Assembly (NCBI GenBank): GCA_964229355.1
Contig: CAXRDE010000009.1
Span: forward strand, 62,001 to 126,000
Direction of reading: 5' to 3'
DNA: 64,000 nt
Source: CAXRDE01 sp964229355
GTDB lineage: Bacteria > Cyanobacteriota > Sericytochromatia > UBA7694
Shown: in pieces, positions 15,784 through 24,691 of the stretch
How the letters are laid out: the number at the start of each line of letters is the position of its first letter
How positions within the stretch are numbered: the stretch's first letter is position 1
Notes under the pieces: model-generated
The model's database searches: none
What the model was told of the DNA's origin: nothing
What the model saw: the letters and a program-made list of their open reading frames with translations, nothing else
Program-made: the position numbers and the translations under genes

Positions 15784-17072
15784 AGACCTCGATGCTCTCG
15801 GCCCTCGCCTGTCTCTGGATTTATCCCGCCCTTTACACGGGGACTGCGTTTACCTTCACCGCGCCCGCTCTGGCTCAGACCACAACAACCCAAAGCCCCC
15901 ATTATGGGGAACTCGTCAAACTTCGTGCCGACTGGGCCCGCCGCGATCCGTCTTTAAAAGGGCCTGCGCTCCTGGATCAACAGCAGCGCTTCGAAATGCG
16001 CGCCATGGATCTCAGCCAGGCCTATGAACAATGGCTGCAAAGCCACCCCCAGGCCATTAATGGCTGGCTTGAATTGGCCGAAATCCACTTTGTGTTTCTC
16101 AATCGCTTTGATGCCGCCGAAACGTATTTAGACAAGGCCCTGAGTTTAGATCCCCAGAGTGTTCCCGCTCAGATTGCCAAAGCAGAATTTGATTTCTTTT
16201 TTAAAAAAGACGCCAAAGCGGCGCTACAACGCTTGGAGCAGCATTTGCAAAGCCACCCCCAGAACCCTGAACTGCTCATTACCCTGGTGGACTTACAAAC
16301 CCGCCACAGCAACGATCCCAATGTGTATCAAGATCTGCAAACCCGCCTTCAGGCCGCCCGCGATCGGCAGCCCAACCACCAACAATTGCAATATATACAG
16401 GCTTTTTTAAGTGCCCAACAGGCCGTGCTCGGCGACAAGCTGGATACCGCCCAGGCCCAACAGGCCCTTGCGCTCTATGAAGCCCTGAGTCAACGCTACC
16501 CCAGTGCCCAGTACAGCTTAGAAACCGCTCAGATCGCCCGCCAGTTGCAGCAGGCTGACAAAGCCCATGCCCTCTTAGATCAGGCGTTGGCTCGGCCCGC
16601 TCTGAGTCCTGCGGACCAGAGCCGCTTACTGCGAGCGAAAGGGGATCTCTGGCTCGCAGCGGGCGCTGCGGACCTCGATGCTGGACGCTGGTCTGAAGCC
16701 CTGGCTCAGGCCCTCAACACCTATGAGCGTCTACTGCCCCAGGCGGAACAACTGATTTACCCCGAGCGGGTGCAGTTCTATTACAATCTGGGCTTATTGG
16801 CCTATACCCAGGCCCGATCCAGCTTTAACCAGAGTGCCTCAGAGGCCCTGGTACACCTCAATCGAGCGGTCGCGTATTATCAGGAGGCCACCCGCCTGTT
16901 TGATCAGCTGAGCATGATCAACGCCCCACTGCAGCAAGACCTGGCCCGTGCCTACGAAATGCAGGGCATGGTGTATCAACGGCAAAACGAGACCTTTAAA
17001 GCCCGTGAGCACTTTCAAAAGGCCTGCGATTTGCGCTTAGAGAGCAGCTGTAAACGCTTACAGGGTGAATAA
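15780..17072 (+). CDS. Secreted TPR-repeat protein
   Basis: A 430-residue protein starting at the ATG at 15780, which overlaps the upstream TGA (ATGA) and begins a clean signal peptide ('MKTSMLSALACLWIYPALY...ALAQ', cleavage near residue 32). The rest is helical and carries tetratricopeptide-like repeats, for example around 'GWLELAEIHFVFLNRFDAAETYL', 'VPAQIAKAEFDFFFKKDAKAAL' and 'LARAYEMQGMVYQRQNETFKAREHF' (each shown in part), ending in a short cysteine-containing repeat 'ACDLRLESSCKRL', like SEL1/TPR ends. An in-frame ATG at 15741 lies upstream but would lengthen the signal with charged residues, so it is less likely. It probably acts as a periplasmic scaffold; partner unknown. Its 3' end overlaps the convergent M50 gene. 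Confidence 0.8.
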   Translation: MKTSMLSALACLWIYPALYTGTAFTFTAPALAQTTTTQSPHYGELVKLRADWARRDPSLKGPALLDQQQRFEMRAMDLSQAYEQWLQSHPQAINGWLELAEIHFVFLNRFDAAETYLDKALSLDPQSVPAQIAKAEFDFFFKKDAKAALQRLEQHLQSHPQNPELLITLVDLQTRHSNDPNVYQDLQTRLQAARDRQPNHQQLQYIQAFLSAQQAVLGDKLDTAQAQQALALYEALSQRYPSAQYSLETAQIARQLQQADKAHALLDQALARPALSPADQSRLLRAKGDLWLAAGAADLDAGRWSEALAQALNTYERLLPQAEQLIYPERVQFYYNLGLLAYTQARSSFNQSASEALVHLNRAVAYYQEATRLFDQLSMINAPLQQDLARAYEMQGMVYQRQNETFKAREHFQKACDLRLESSCKRLQGE

Positions 17073-17714
17073 TTGAGCCAGTCCACTGACCAAAAAGGTG
17101 CTGGCGCCGTGCAGATACAAACTGAACACATCACGCACGCCGGGCAAGAAAAACAAGGCCATCAACAGCAAAAAGCCATAGGGCTCTAAACCATCGTATT
17201 TTTGCATCAGCTTATACGGCAAAAAGGCCCGCAGTACCTTGCTACCGTCCAGCGGTGGAATGGGGGTCAGGTTTAAAAACATCAGCAGGGCGTTTAAGGT
17301 TGCCCCTGTCACCAGCACCTGGTGCAGCATTTGCACATTCCAGCTCTCGGGCAGGGTAAACCAGGTGGTGGCCACCAGCAAGAGCACAAAGAAAACCACC
17401 TGAGCAAAATTGGCCAGGGGCCCGGCAGCGGCAATGATTTGTTCCATCACCGGACGGCTCAGGCGCTTGCTGTGTAAATTATTGGGGTTGTAAAGCACCG
17501 ATTTGCCCCAGCCAAAGCCCACCATCACCAGCATGATCGAGCCCATTAAGTCGAGGTGAGCGAAGGGGTTCAGGGTCAAACGCCCCTGATCTGCAGGGGT
17601 CGAATCACCGAAATAGTCCACCGCATAAGCGTGGGCCGCCTCATGCAAGCCAATGGACACAATAAATATCATAATCAGGGTGAACAATTGCACCGGATCC
17701 GATTGAAAAAACAT
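17058..17714 (-). CDS. Site-2-protease-type (M50) membrane metalloprotease
   Basis: A 218-residue polytopic membrane protein of the compact M50 (group III, SpoIVFB/YwhC-like) type, which cuts substrates within the membrane. The zinc motif HEAAH is at about residue 24-28 in the first span, and the third ligand region 'LNLTPIPPLDG' (the family's NxxPxPxLDG) is near 153-163. 'AAGPLANF' is the conserved loop after the active site. I chose the ATG at 17714, which lies five bases after AAGGAG; a GTG six bases upstream overlaps that ribosome site and is unlikely. A TATAAT at 17735-17740 (minus) is a possible -10 box. Substrate unknown. Convergent with the TPR gene, 15-base overlap. Confidence 0.88.
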   Translation of the reverse strand: MFFQSDPVQLFTLIMIFIVSIGLHEAAHAYAVDYFGDSTPADQGRLTLNPFAHLDLMGSIMLVMVGFGWGKSVLYNPNNLHSKRLSRPVMEQIIAAAGPLANFAQVVFFVLLLVATTWFTLPESWNVQMLHQVLVTGATLNALLMFLNLTPIPPLDGSKVLRAFLPYKLMQKYDGLEPYGFLLLMALFFLPGVRDVFSLYLHGASTFLVSGLAQLFTL

Positions 17715-17774
17715 GGGCACTCCTTTTTCTGGGTATTATAACGTCGAACACAGGCAAAAGGATACGCCAATGTT

Positions 17775-19052
17775 TTAGCTTTGCTCCCGCACCAGGCGTT
17801 CCGCAAGGCTTAGCTCATCGGCTTTGGTGGGTAGCTCACCATTGAGTTTGGCAATCAACAATTGTGCCAAAATGTCTTTGAGATGCGGGCCCGGCGTGGT
17901 CCATTGTAAAAGGTCTCTGCCCGTGATGATCAGCTCCACGTGCTGTAACTCTTCGGCGTAATACTGCAAAGTGGGAGCCAGAGCCGAATGGGTGTAAAGC
18001 GCGCTCACCAGCCAACAGCACAGCGGCGGCAACAGGGTTAGCACCCCATAGATTTCGGCAGGGGTTTGGGCCAGGGCTAACACATTGGGGTCAAACCCCT
18101 GCCAGGCTTCCCAGGCCTGGGTTTCGGCCTTGCTCATTTCGAGACACCCCATTAAGGCGGTGGCTTCATGGGGCTGTAAAAACACCAAAATGCCCAACAG
18201 ATACACCGAAGGGGCCAGATCAGGGTTCCAGTACATGCGCCAGCGGGGCACCGCCTGACAAAAGGCCTCAAATTCAGGCCCCCAAAAGCGCATATCTCCC
18301 AGACAACGCCACACCTCTAAGGCAGCCAGACCGCGGAAATAGGGCAGGGGATCGGGCTTGACCAGCAGCTTACGCAACTCCCGCACAATGCGAGCATTCA
18401 CAAACCCGTCAAAATGCCCGCTCTGCATGGCCTGTTTGACCCACAGGGCCGTGCCGTGCACCAGCTCAAAATTCAGCACCACGCTAAAGCGCACCGCCCG
18501 CCAGCTGCGCACCGGGTCCTCAATAAACTTCTGGGCATGCAAGGCCCGCAAGCGCCGATTGTATAAATCTTCAAGCCCCTGAAAAGGGTCCAGCAACTCG
18601 CCAAAGTGCTCGGCATTGAGGCAAATGGCCATGGCATTGATGGTAAAATCCCGGCGCACCAGATCTTTTTTAACGCTGGCAAAGGCCACCACCGGATTGG
18701 CTCCCGGCTCCACATAGACCTCGGTGCGGGCACGGGCAAAGTCAAAATCCACCGCTTCCAGGCGCAGTTTCGCAGTCCCATACTGTTCAAACTGTTGCAG
18801 GCTGCCGCCCCAGCGCTGGTGCAAGTCTTGCGCCACATCCAGCAATTGGGGGTCCGCACTCATCATGTCTAAATCCCAGTCAAACTCGCGCCCCGGTAAG
18901 AGCATATCGCGCACACTGCCGCCGATCAAATACAGGGTGCACTGGTGAGCGTCGGCCACTTCACCAATGGTTTTGAGTTGTTCAATCACCGCTGGCGGAA
19001 AATACGCGCGCATGGCGGGATGCAAGGACTGAGCGCGGGGCGTGGGGGTCAT
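17775..19052 (-). CDS. CCA-adding enzyme / poly(A) polymerase family nucleotidyltransferase
   Basis: A 425-residue class II nucleotidyltransferase. The head domain shows 'LYLIGGSVRDMLL' (about 42-54), the catalytic carboxylates in 'DWDLDM' (about 58-63), and 'RRDFTINAMAICL' (about 133-145); the neck holds 'LEDLYNRRLRALHAQKFIEDPVR' in parts, with 'EDPVRSWRAVRF'. The family contains tRNA CCA-adding enzymes, A-adding enzymes and poly(A) polymerases, which cannot be told apart by eye here. Its ATG overlaps the stop of the upstream acuI-like gene (4 bases). The C-terminal half is weakly conserved and rich in Leu/Pro. Acts on tRNA or RNA 3' ends in the cytoplasm. Confidence 0.88.
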   Translation of the reverse strand: MTPTPRAQSLHPAMRAYFPPAVIEQLKTIGEVADAHQCTLYLIGGSVRDMLLPGREFDWDLDMMSADPQLLDVAQDLHQRWGGSLQQFEQYGTAKLRLEAVDFDFARARTEVYVEPGANPVVAFASVKKDLVRRDFTINAMAICLNAEHFGELLDPFQGLEDLYNRRLRALHAQKFIEDPVRSWRAVRFSVVLNFELVHGTALWVKQAMQSGHFDGFVNARIVRELRKLLVKPDPLPYFRGLAALEVWRCLGDMRFWGPEFEAFCQAVPRWRMYWNPDLAPSVYLLGILVFLQPHEATALMGCLEMSKAETQAWEAWQGFDPNVLALAQTPAEIYGVLTLLPPLCCWLVSALYTHSALAPTLQYYAEELQHVELIITGRDLLQWTTPGPHLKDILAQLLIAKLNGELPTKADELSLAERLVREQS

Positions 19053-20056
19053 AACTTCACCCGGTAACGGCCACGGGTTTTGCCCGCCAGCATCTGGGTC
19101 AAAACCTCAGGCACTGCAGTCAGGGGAATCTCCTGGGTGAGACGGGCCAAATCCGCCTGTAGCGCAGGCGTCACCGCCGCTAACTCCTGCCAGCGCGCCT
19201 GGCGCAAGGGTGCTGGGTACTCGGCAGAGTCAATGCCTAAAACATTGATGCCATTGAGAATCCAGGGGTATACCGTGGTTTCAAAAGCCGGAGAGCGCAC
19301 CAGACCACACACCGCAATACTGCCTTCTTTTTGACAGGCCTTCAACAAGGTGGCCAACGTATTGCCGCCCACGGTGTCAATGGCCCCTGCCCAACGGGGA
19401 CGCAGCAGCGGACGCCCGCTGGTATCATCCACCGCATCACGATCCAGGCATTCCGCAGCGCCCAGGGCTTTCAGCTGTTCATGGTACTCGGGCTTGCCAC
19501 TAACGGCCCACACCGTATAGCCCAGATGGGCCAATAACAACACCGAAAGTGAGCCTACGCCACCACTGGCACCGGTCACCACCACCGGTCCTTGCGCGGG
19601 GCTCAGACCATTGGCCCGCAGCTTGGCAATGGCCATGGCCGCCGTCAGGCCCGCGGTGCCCCAGGCCATGCTCTCTTGTAAAGTCATGCCCGACGGCAAA
19701 GGCACCACCCAGTCAGCAGGCACCTGAATAAAGCCCGCCAGACCTCCAGCAGTGTTCATGCCCAGGTCATAACTGGTGACAATCACCGCATCGCCCACCG
19801 CAAAGCGGGGGTCTTCACTGTGGTAAACCGTGCCTGCGGCATCAATGCCCGGCACATGGGGGTACTGGCGGGTAATCCCCGGATGTCCGGCGGCAGACAG
19901 CGCATCTTTGTAATTCAAGGAGGTATATTGTACCTTTACCACCACCGGTAACCCCTGGGCGGGACGGGGTAGATCGCGCAGTTCTTTTTGCACCAGACGG
20001 GTGTGGTAAGCCCCCGCTTCGGCAAAGGCTTCTAGGGCTGTGTAGGTTTCTGACAT
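19049..20056 (-). CDS. acuI: AcuI/YhdH-type NADPH-dependent acrylyl-CoA reductase (MDR family)
   Basis: A 335-residue zinc-independent medium-chain reductase of the YhdH/AcuI group, which reduce acryloyl-CoA or quinones with NADPH. Signature stretches are 'YTSLNYKDALSAAGHPGITRQYPHVPGIDAAG' (in parts: SLNYKDALS, PHVPGIDAAG), 'GTAGLTAAMAI', and the NADPH motif 'VTGASGGVGSLSVLLLA'. The start at 20056 gives the normal family N-terminus (MSETYTALEAF); a longer reading frame extends 45 bases upstream into the preceding gene but has no family support. It overlaps the upstream GMC gene by 25 bases and the downstream CCA gene by 4, so the three genes form one unit. True substrate unknown. Confidence 0.88.
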   Translation of the reverse strand: MSETYTALEAFAEAGAYHTRLVQKELRDLPRPAQGLPVVVKVQYTSLNYKDALSAAGHPGITRQYPHVPGIDAAGTVYHSEDPRFAVGDAVIVTSYDLGMNTAGGLAGFIQVPADWVVPLPSGMTLQESMAWGTAGLTAAMAIAKLRANGLSPAQGPVVVTGASGGVGSLSVLLLAHLGYTVWAVSGKPEYHEQLKALGAAECLDRDAVDDTSGRPLLRPRWAGAIDTVGGNTLATLLKACQKEGSIAVCGLVRSPAFETTVYPWILNGINVLGIDSAEYPAPLRQARWQELAAVTPALQADLARLTQEIPLTAVPEVLTQMLAGKTRGRYRVKL

Positions 20057-21741
20057 GGGGGATTCTGCTCCGGTTGTAAGATAAGAGACGCTGTGTCCCA
20101 TACCGAGTCTACCTTAAGCCAGCGCATGGTGGCACCGGGTTTCACGGGCACCTGGGCCATGGCCCGCTCCGTCAAGGCGGTAATCGTCAGGCTGGGGTTG
20201 ACCCCCAAATTGGCGGGAATCATGGAGCCATCGCACACCCACAAATTGGCATAGCCAAACACCTGGTGGTTTAAGTCAATCACACCCTGTTCGGGACTTT
20301 CGGCAATGCCACAGCCCCCTAAAATGTGGGCGGTGGTGGGCACATCAAGCAAGACCTCGTTAATCGACGAGCCGGGAATGGCGTCCATCTTTTGGGCCAG
20401 CTCGCGGGTAAAGTCATTGGCCAGAGGAATATATGAGGGCGCTTTGGTACCGCCTTCAGGCTTAGAGCCCAGGCCCTTGCGGCCCAGTTTCCACCACACC
20501 CGGCGGCGAGAGATTTTTAGACTATTGTCTAAGCTCTGCATAAACAGCACAATAATGCTTTGCTTGGCAAAACCCCGTGGCGAAAGGGTACGCACAAAAT
20601 CCAGGGGCTGACGCAGCACATTGGCCACAAAGCGCAGCTGGCGGGGAATTTTACCGCCACCGTCGGTCAGAAGTGTCGCCAGGAGCCCCATGGCGTCAGA
20701 GCCCGCCGGGTAGCGCACGGGTTCAATATGGCTGTGGGCATCGGGATAAATACTGGAGGTAATGGCAATGCCCTGCGAATGATCCACAGTTTTGTCCCGT
20801 GAAATGGCCCCCAGAATGGCTTCGCTATTGGTGCGCACCCGTTGCCCCAGGGCCGCTGAAATACGAGGTAAACTGCCACTTTCACGGGCTTTGAGTAAGA
20901 CATTGAGACTGCCCAGCACCCCGGCGGCACACACCACCCCTCGGGCACTCAACACCCGTCGCGGCTTGCCGCGCACATGGGTGGGGCAACGGGTCACCAC
21001 GCGATAGCCCGCTGAACCGTCTGCCGAAAGGGGCTCAAGGGCGACAACTTCGGTTTCAGGAATAATCGTGGCCCCCAGCGACTCCGCCAGGTACAGGTAG
21101 TTTTTCACCAGGGTGTTTTTGGCCCCGTGGCGACAGCCCACCATGCAGGCCCCACAATGGCTACAGGGCTTGCGTTCCGGGCCTTCCCCGGCAAAGTAAG
21201 GGTCAGGCACGGGGGTGTCCACGTGCTGCGCCTGGTGCTCATTGCCAAAAAAGACGCCCACCGGGGTGGGACGAAAGGTGTCTTCGGCATCAAAGGCCCT
21301 GGCTGCCTCGCGGAAATAGTCGTCCACGGGCCAGAGTTTGGGGTTTTCGGTCACGCCCAGCATATGTTTGGCCAATTGGTAATAGGGCAAAAGGGCCTCA
21401 GCGCCGCCCATGGCTTGTAAGGTGGGGTGCTCAAAAAAGGAATCCGGCGGCACATACAGGGTATTGGCATACACCAGGCTGCCGCCTCCCACCCCGGCCC
21501 CGCTCAAGATCATCACGTCGTTGAGCAGGTTTAAGCGCTGAATACCGTAGCAAAAGGCCTGGGGCAGCCATAAAAACTTGCGCAGATTCCAATTGCTCTG
21601 GGCAAAATCTTTGTCCGCAAAGCGTTTGCCCGCTTCAAGTACCGCCACCCGATAGCCCTTCTGAGTCAGGCGCAGCGCCGCTACCGAGCCCCCAAAGCCC
21701 GAGCCAATAATCACATAGTCATAATCGAGATTCATAGGCAT
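20032..21741 (-). CDS. GMC-type oxidoreductase, cholesterol-oxidase (ChoD) like
   Basis: A 569-residue flavoprotein. The dinucleotide motif 'DYVIIGSGFGGSVAALRL' begins right after the start, 'GAGVGGGSLVYANTL' follows near residue 75, and the C-terminal GMC block 'HILGGCGIAESPEQGVID' and 'VCDGSMIPANLGVNPSLTI' close the FAD site. A cysteine cluster, C-x2-C-x2-C-x3-C in 'PCSHCGACMVGCRHG', is typical of the ChoD subgroup and looks like an iron-sulfur site, although its role is not something I can state. I chose the ATG at 21741; the ATG at 21735 (MNLDYDYV...) is equally possible, and a further 60 bases of open frame upstream are not supported. It likely oxidises sterols or long-chain alcohols. 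First gene of the GMC-acuI-CCA unit. Confidence 0.85.
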   Translation of the reverse strand: MPMNLDYDYVIIGSGFGGSVAALRLTQKGYRVAVLEAGKRFADKDFAQSNWNLRKFLWLPQAFCYGIQRLNLLNDVMILSGAGVGGGSLVYANTLYVPPDSFFEHPTLQAMGGAEALLPYYQLAKHMLGVTENPKLWPVDDYFREAARAFDAEDTFRPTPVGVFFGNEHQAQHVDTPVPDPYFAGEGPERKPCSHCGACMVGCRHGAKNTLVKNYLYLAESLGATIIPETEVVALEPLSADGSAGYRVVTRCPTHVRGKPRRVLSARGVVCAAGVLGSLNVLLKARESGSLPRISAALGQRVRTNSEAILGAISRDKTVDHSQGIAITSSIYPDAHSHIEPVRYPAGSDAMGLLATLLTDGGGKIPRQLRFVANVLRQPLDFVRTLSPRGFAKQSIIVLFMQSLDNSLKISRRRVWWKLGRKGLGSKPEGGTKAPSYIPLANDFTRELAQKMDAIPGSSINEVLLDVPTTAHILGGCGIAESPEQGVIDLNHQVFGYANLWVCDGSMIPANLGVNPSLTITALTERAMAQVPVKPGATMRWLKVDSVWDTASLILQPEQNPPCQKPTQP

Positions 21742-21833
21742 AATTTTAACATTATCGCTCCCATGAACGTCACCTCGCTTGCCCGTGGTTTTGTTGTACA
21801 ATTTGACAAAGAAGCATCAAAAGGTAAGAAGCC

Positions 21834-23504
21834 ATGTCACAGCCCCGTGTCACCCAGGTGGATCCTCAGGGTCTCGCAAAACTGTATTTGCGTACGCCCG
21901 AAATCCCTGATTTCTTTGCGGCCCAACAGCAGTACTACCACAATTTACAAGTCCTCTTTCGTTCAAGGCGCAAACGGTATTTATGGAGTACTGTAGTCAT
22001 TGGCTTCATCGGCGGCATTTTGCTTTTTAATGAATTTGGTATGGGAGACGACGAAGGGGTCTTTGTTATTTTTTGGGGCATTGGGGTGATCATTGCCCTG
22101 GTGGTCATGGGTTTCAATTTTGGGAGCAAAATCGAGAAGGTCCAGTTACACGCCGCCAAAAGCAAAATGTTGAGCACTTTTTTTGACAGCATTGCTGAAG
22201 ACCTACATCCTGACTCGGGTTTAAAAGGCATTATCAATCACGGCCCTCCCAAAAACAGCGATATTTACAAGCGCAAAACCAGCCCTTACTCAGGGGCAAA
22301 AAAGACCTATTACAAATTCGCATGGACTCATTTAAAATTCATGCTCATTGATGGCACCATGCTACGCCTGCGCTGCACCGATAAACTCAAAGAAAAAAGC
22401 GGCACCGTCGTGCGCTTTCAAGAAATTGGAAAAGCGCGGGTGGCCCCCAATACCCTGATTTATGACCTGCTACCGGGTCAGCATCTCAATGTCCGCAAAG
22501 ATCTCTGCACCAGTCAGAATGAGCTGATCCAAAACGACACCCGCTTTGGCCTGGAGCTGGCTTGTTTACTCAAAGAAACTTACCGCAGTCGCATCTTGCG
22601 ACGTAGCAAACCCCTTGAGGTCACACAACCCACTCCTCCGTCTCACCAGGCAAGTCCCAAAACACCTCACCCCTTAAAAAAGGTTCAACGCCTCTTAGAC
22701 CTGAGTGCACTCCCCCTCACGGTCACGCCCCTGGGCACCGAAACCCTTGAATTGCGTTATCAGGCAAACAACACCGCCCATGTGTTGTGGCTCGATGTGC
22801 AACAGGTCGACGGCAAGGCCTATATCGGTTTGCGTCTTCCCATTTTGGGTGAGGCTCCCCCTGCAGAGCGTTTGCTCAAAGCCAACCCGGCCCTGGCTTA
22901 TGGACGCTTTGCCTATATCCATCAAAAAAATGCGGGACGCAAACAGCTGTGTCTGTTTAAGGTCTTGTTGTGGCAAACCCTGGATCGTGAAGAACTCGAA
23001 ACCGCCATTCAGGGCCTCTGTCAATTGGGCAATCGCCTGGCCCAACAGGATCTACCGCAAAAAACCAAGGCTTACCGCGCAGCGCGCGAACCCGACTGGG
23101 AGCACTCGCTCTTAGAAAGTGTACAAGCCAGTCTGCCCTTGCTCGAACCCATTGCCTATTTAGACAATAAGGCCAAGGTGCGCCTGCGCCTGCCCGATAA
23201 CCGCCAACAAACCGTACATATTCGCTTTGATCGCCAGGATCTCGACGGCAATCAACTCATTGCCCTGCAATCTTTTTGTGGGGCCGACAGCCCTGAACGC
23301 TATGAAACCGCGCTCGAAGAAAACAGCCATTACGCTTACGGGGCATTGGGACTGGACACCCTCGGCGAAACCTCTATGTTTGTGGTGTGCGACAATCAAT
23401 TGGCCGACACCGCTGATCCCCCGGAGTTGGCCCAGGCTATTCTACATGTGGCCCAAAAAGCCGACGCCATGGAAGCCCTACTCACGGGCGCAGACGTGCA
23501 TTAA
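21834..23504 (+). CDS. Membrane-anchored protein of unknown function, coupled to a radical SAM gene
   Basis: A 556-residue protein I do not recognise. After a short cytoplasmic N-terminus it has a membrane hairpin (about residues 51-66 and 75-96) and then a large soluble part. Residues 100-240 contain a basic beta-rich region ('YKRKTSPYSGAKKTYYKFAW', 'LKEKSGTVVRFQEIGKARV'), a proline/serine linker (about 263-285), and then two similar domains, at about 290-400 and 425-545: both show 'LRLP' strands, 'ALAYGRFAY' versus 'SHYAYGALGL', and a helical end with 'AIQGLCQLGNRLA' versus 'AILHVAQKADAME'. That repeat is reminiscent of YbjN/type III chaperone-like folds. Stop overlaps the next ATG (TAATG), so it is tightly coupled to the radical SAM gene. 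Ribosome site AAGG precedes the start. Confidence 0.7.
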   Translation: MSQPRVTQVDPQGLAKLYLRTPEIPDFFAAQQQYYHNLQVLFRSRRKRYLWSTVVIGFIGGILLFNEFGMGDDEGVFVIFWGIGVIIALVVMGFNFGSKIEKVQLHAAKSKMLSTFFDSIAEDLHPDSGLKGIINHGPPKNSDIYKRKTSPYSGAKKTYYKFAWTHLKFMLIDGTMLRLRCTDKLKEKSGTVVRFQEIGKARVAPNTLIYDLLPGQHLNVRKDLCTSQNELIQNDTRFGLELACLLKETYRSRILRRSKPLEVTQPTPPSHQASPKTPHPLKKVQRLLDLSALPLTVTPLGTETLELRYQANNTAHVLWLDVQQVDGKAYIGLRLPILGEAPPAERLLKANPALAYGRFAYIHQKNAGRKQLCLFKVLLWQTLDREELETAIQGLCQLGNRLAQQDLPQKTKAYRAAREPDWEHSLLESVQASLPLLEPIAYLDNKAKVRLRLPDNRQQTVHIRFDRQDLDGNQLIALQSFCGADSPERYETALEENSHYAYGALGLDTLGETSMFVVCDNQLADTADPPELAQAILHVAQKADAMEALLTGADVH

Positions 23505-24613
23505 TGTATAAATTGGATCGCTATCTCGGACAACGCCCCAAAAAACTCCTGCGGGGTTTAGAAAGCAATGCGGGCATTCGTCCGCTCAGCGTTAAGATCA
23601 AGTTGACCTGGTATTGTAATTTGGCCTGCGTCATGTGCTCAGAATGGCGCATCAAAGGCGAGGCCCCGCCCCGCCCCAACTATTTCGACACCTGGGAAAA
23701 ACTCCAGGCTGTTTTAGACGATCTGATTGCCCTCAAAACCAAAAAGGTCCATTTTTCAGGCGGGGAACCCCTGATGTCCCCCTATTTGGATCAGGCGGTG
23801 AGTTATTTGACCCGGCGGGGCATTCATGTGTCACTGGTGTCTAACGGCACCCTCTGGACCCGCTCTCGCAGCCGCAATCTCATTCAGGCCGGGTTGAGCA
23901 ATATTACCCTCTCGGTGGATAGCTTAGACGCCGACACCTTTGCTGCACTGCGGGGCAGAGACAGCTGGCACAAATTGCTGCAGGGCATTGAAAACATACG
24001 TCAGGCCATTGATGCCCAGGAGCGCCCCATTAAATTGCGCACCAACACCGTTCTCACCCGCCATAATTTTCGTGAAATTCTGGCCTACCCCCACGCCGCC
24101 AAAGCCCTCGGCATTGATGGCATACGCTTACTCCCCGTCGACGATCTACACACCGATGATCGCCCCCTGCGCTTAAATGGCGCTGAAATTGCCGAGTATA
24201 ACACCCACATTGCTCCCCCATTGGCCCGTGAGGCCCTCAGTCTGGGCCTGATCAAAAGCCCTTTAGACGTTTACCCCTTTGGTCAAAGCGCCGAAGACTT
24301 ACAGGCGGCAGCCCAGGGCCATTATGCGCTGGGTCTGTACGAACGAGCCCAGTGTTTTGTCCCCTGGTTGCACAGCCTCATTGGTGCCGATGGACGGGTG
24401 TTTGCCTGCTGCATGCTCAAAGGCGAAAAACAGCATATTGATCGTCTGAGCGATGCTCCCGAAGCGCAAAAAGGGTTTAAAGCCATCTGGGAAGGCGATG
24501 CGTACCAGCAATTTCGCGCCCAGATGCAGACCCAACAGCCCCGCATTTGCCAGCATTGCGACGATTTCCTTCACGAAAACCGTTATTTAAATCAATTGCT
24601 CTCGACCTGCTAA
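23504..24613 (+). CDS. Radical SAM protein with a SPASM-like C-terminus
   Basis: A 369-residue radical SAM enzyme. The [4Fe-4S] motif C-x3-C-x2-C is at Cys38, Cys42 and Cys45 ('WYCNLACVMCSEW'), followed by 'VHFSGGEPLMSP' (the GGE SAM-binding motif) and 'VSLVSNGTLW'. Several late cysteines (around 285, 304-305, and 'ICQHCDDF' near 346-349) suggest an auxiliary cluster of the SPASM/twitch type, as in enzymes that modify peptides, proteins or form tungsten/PQQ-type products. No short precursor-peptide gene is visible beside it: the gap downstream is 78 bases. It is translated coupled to the 556-residue membrane protein upstream, which is the natural candidate partner or substrate. Function cannot be set further. 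Confidence 0.87.
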   Translation: MYKLDRYLGQRPKKLLRGLESNAGIRPLSVKIKLTWYCNLACVMCSEWRIKGEAPPRPNYFDTWEKLQAVLDDLIALKTKKVHFSGGEPLMSPYLDQAVSYLTRRGIHVSLVSNGTLWTRSRSRNLIQAGLSNITLSVDSLDADTFAALRGRDSWHKLLQGIENIRQAIDAQERPIKLRTNTVLTRHNFREILAYPHAAKALGIDGIRLLPVDDLHTDDRPLRLNGAEIAEYNTHIAPPLAREALSLGLIKSPLDVYPFGQSAEDLQAAAQGHYALGLYERAQCFVPWLHSLIGADGRVFACCMLKGEKQHIDRLSDAPEAQKGFKAIWEGDAYQQFRAQMQTQQPRICQHCDDFLHENRYLNQLLSTC

Positions 24614-24621
24614 ACCATGCA

Positions 24622-24650
24622 TAAAAAAAGCGGGTGATCGTGTCACCCGC
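24622..24650 (-). terminator. Rho-independent terminator of the 24692-25939 lipoprotein gene
   Basis: An 8-base stem (GCGGGTGA at 24630-24637 with TCACCCGC at 24643-24650) with a 5-base loop, followed on the minus strand by a run of seven T. It lies 42 bases past the stop of the minus-strand gene. On the plus strand there is no T-run, so it does not look like a terminator for the radical SAM gene. Confidence 0.85.
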
Positions 24651-24691
24651 AAGCGTAGAGATTGAGAAAAATCGTGTGTTTGCCGTCGCTC

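Noticed and set aside
24614..24691. RiPP precursor peptide next to the radical SAM gene
   Set aside because: The gap of 78 bases holds only the terminator of the opposite gene; no short frame with a ribosome site is present.
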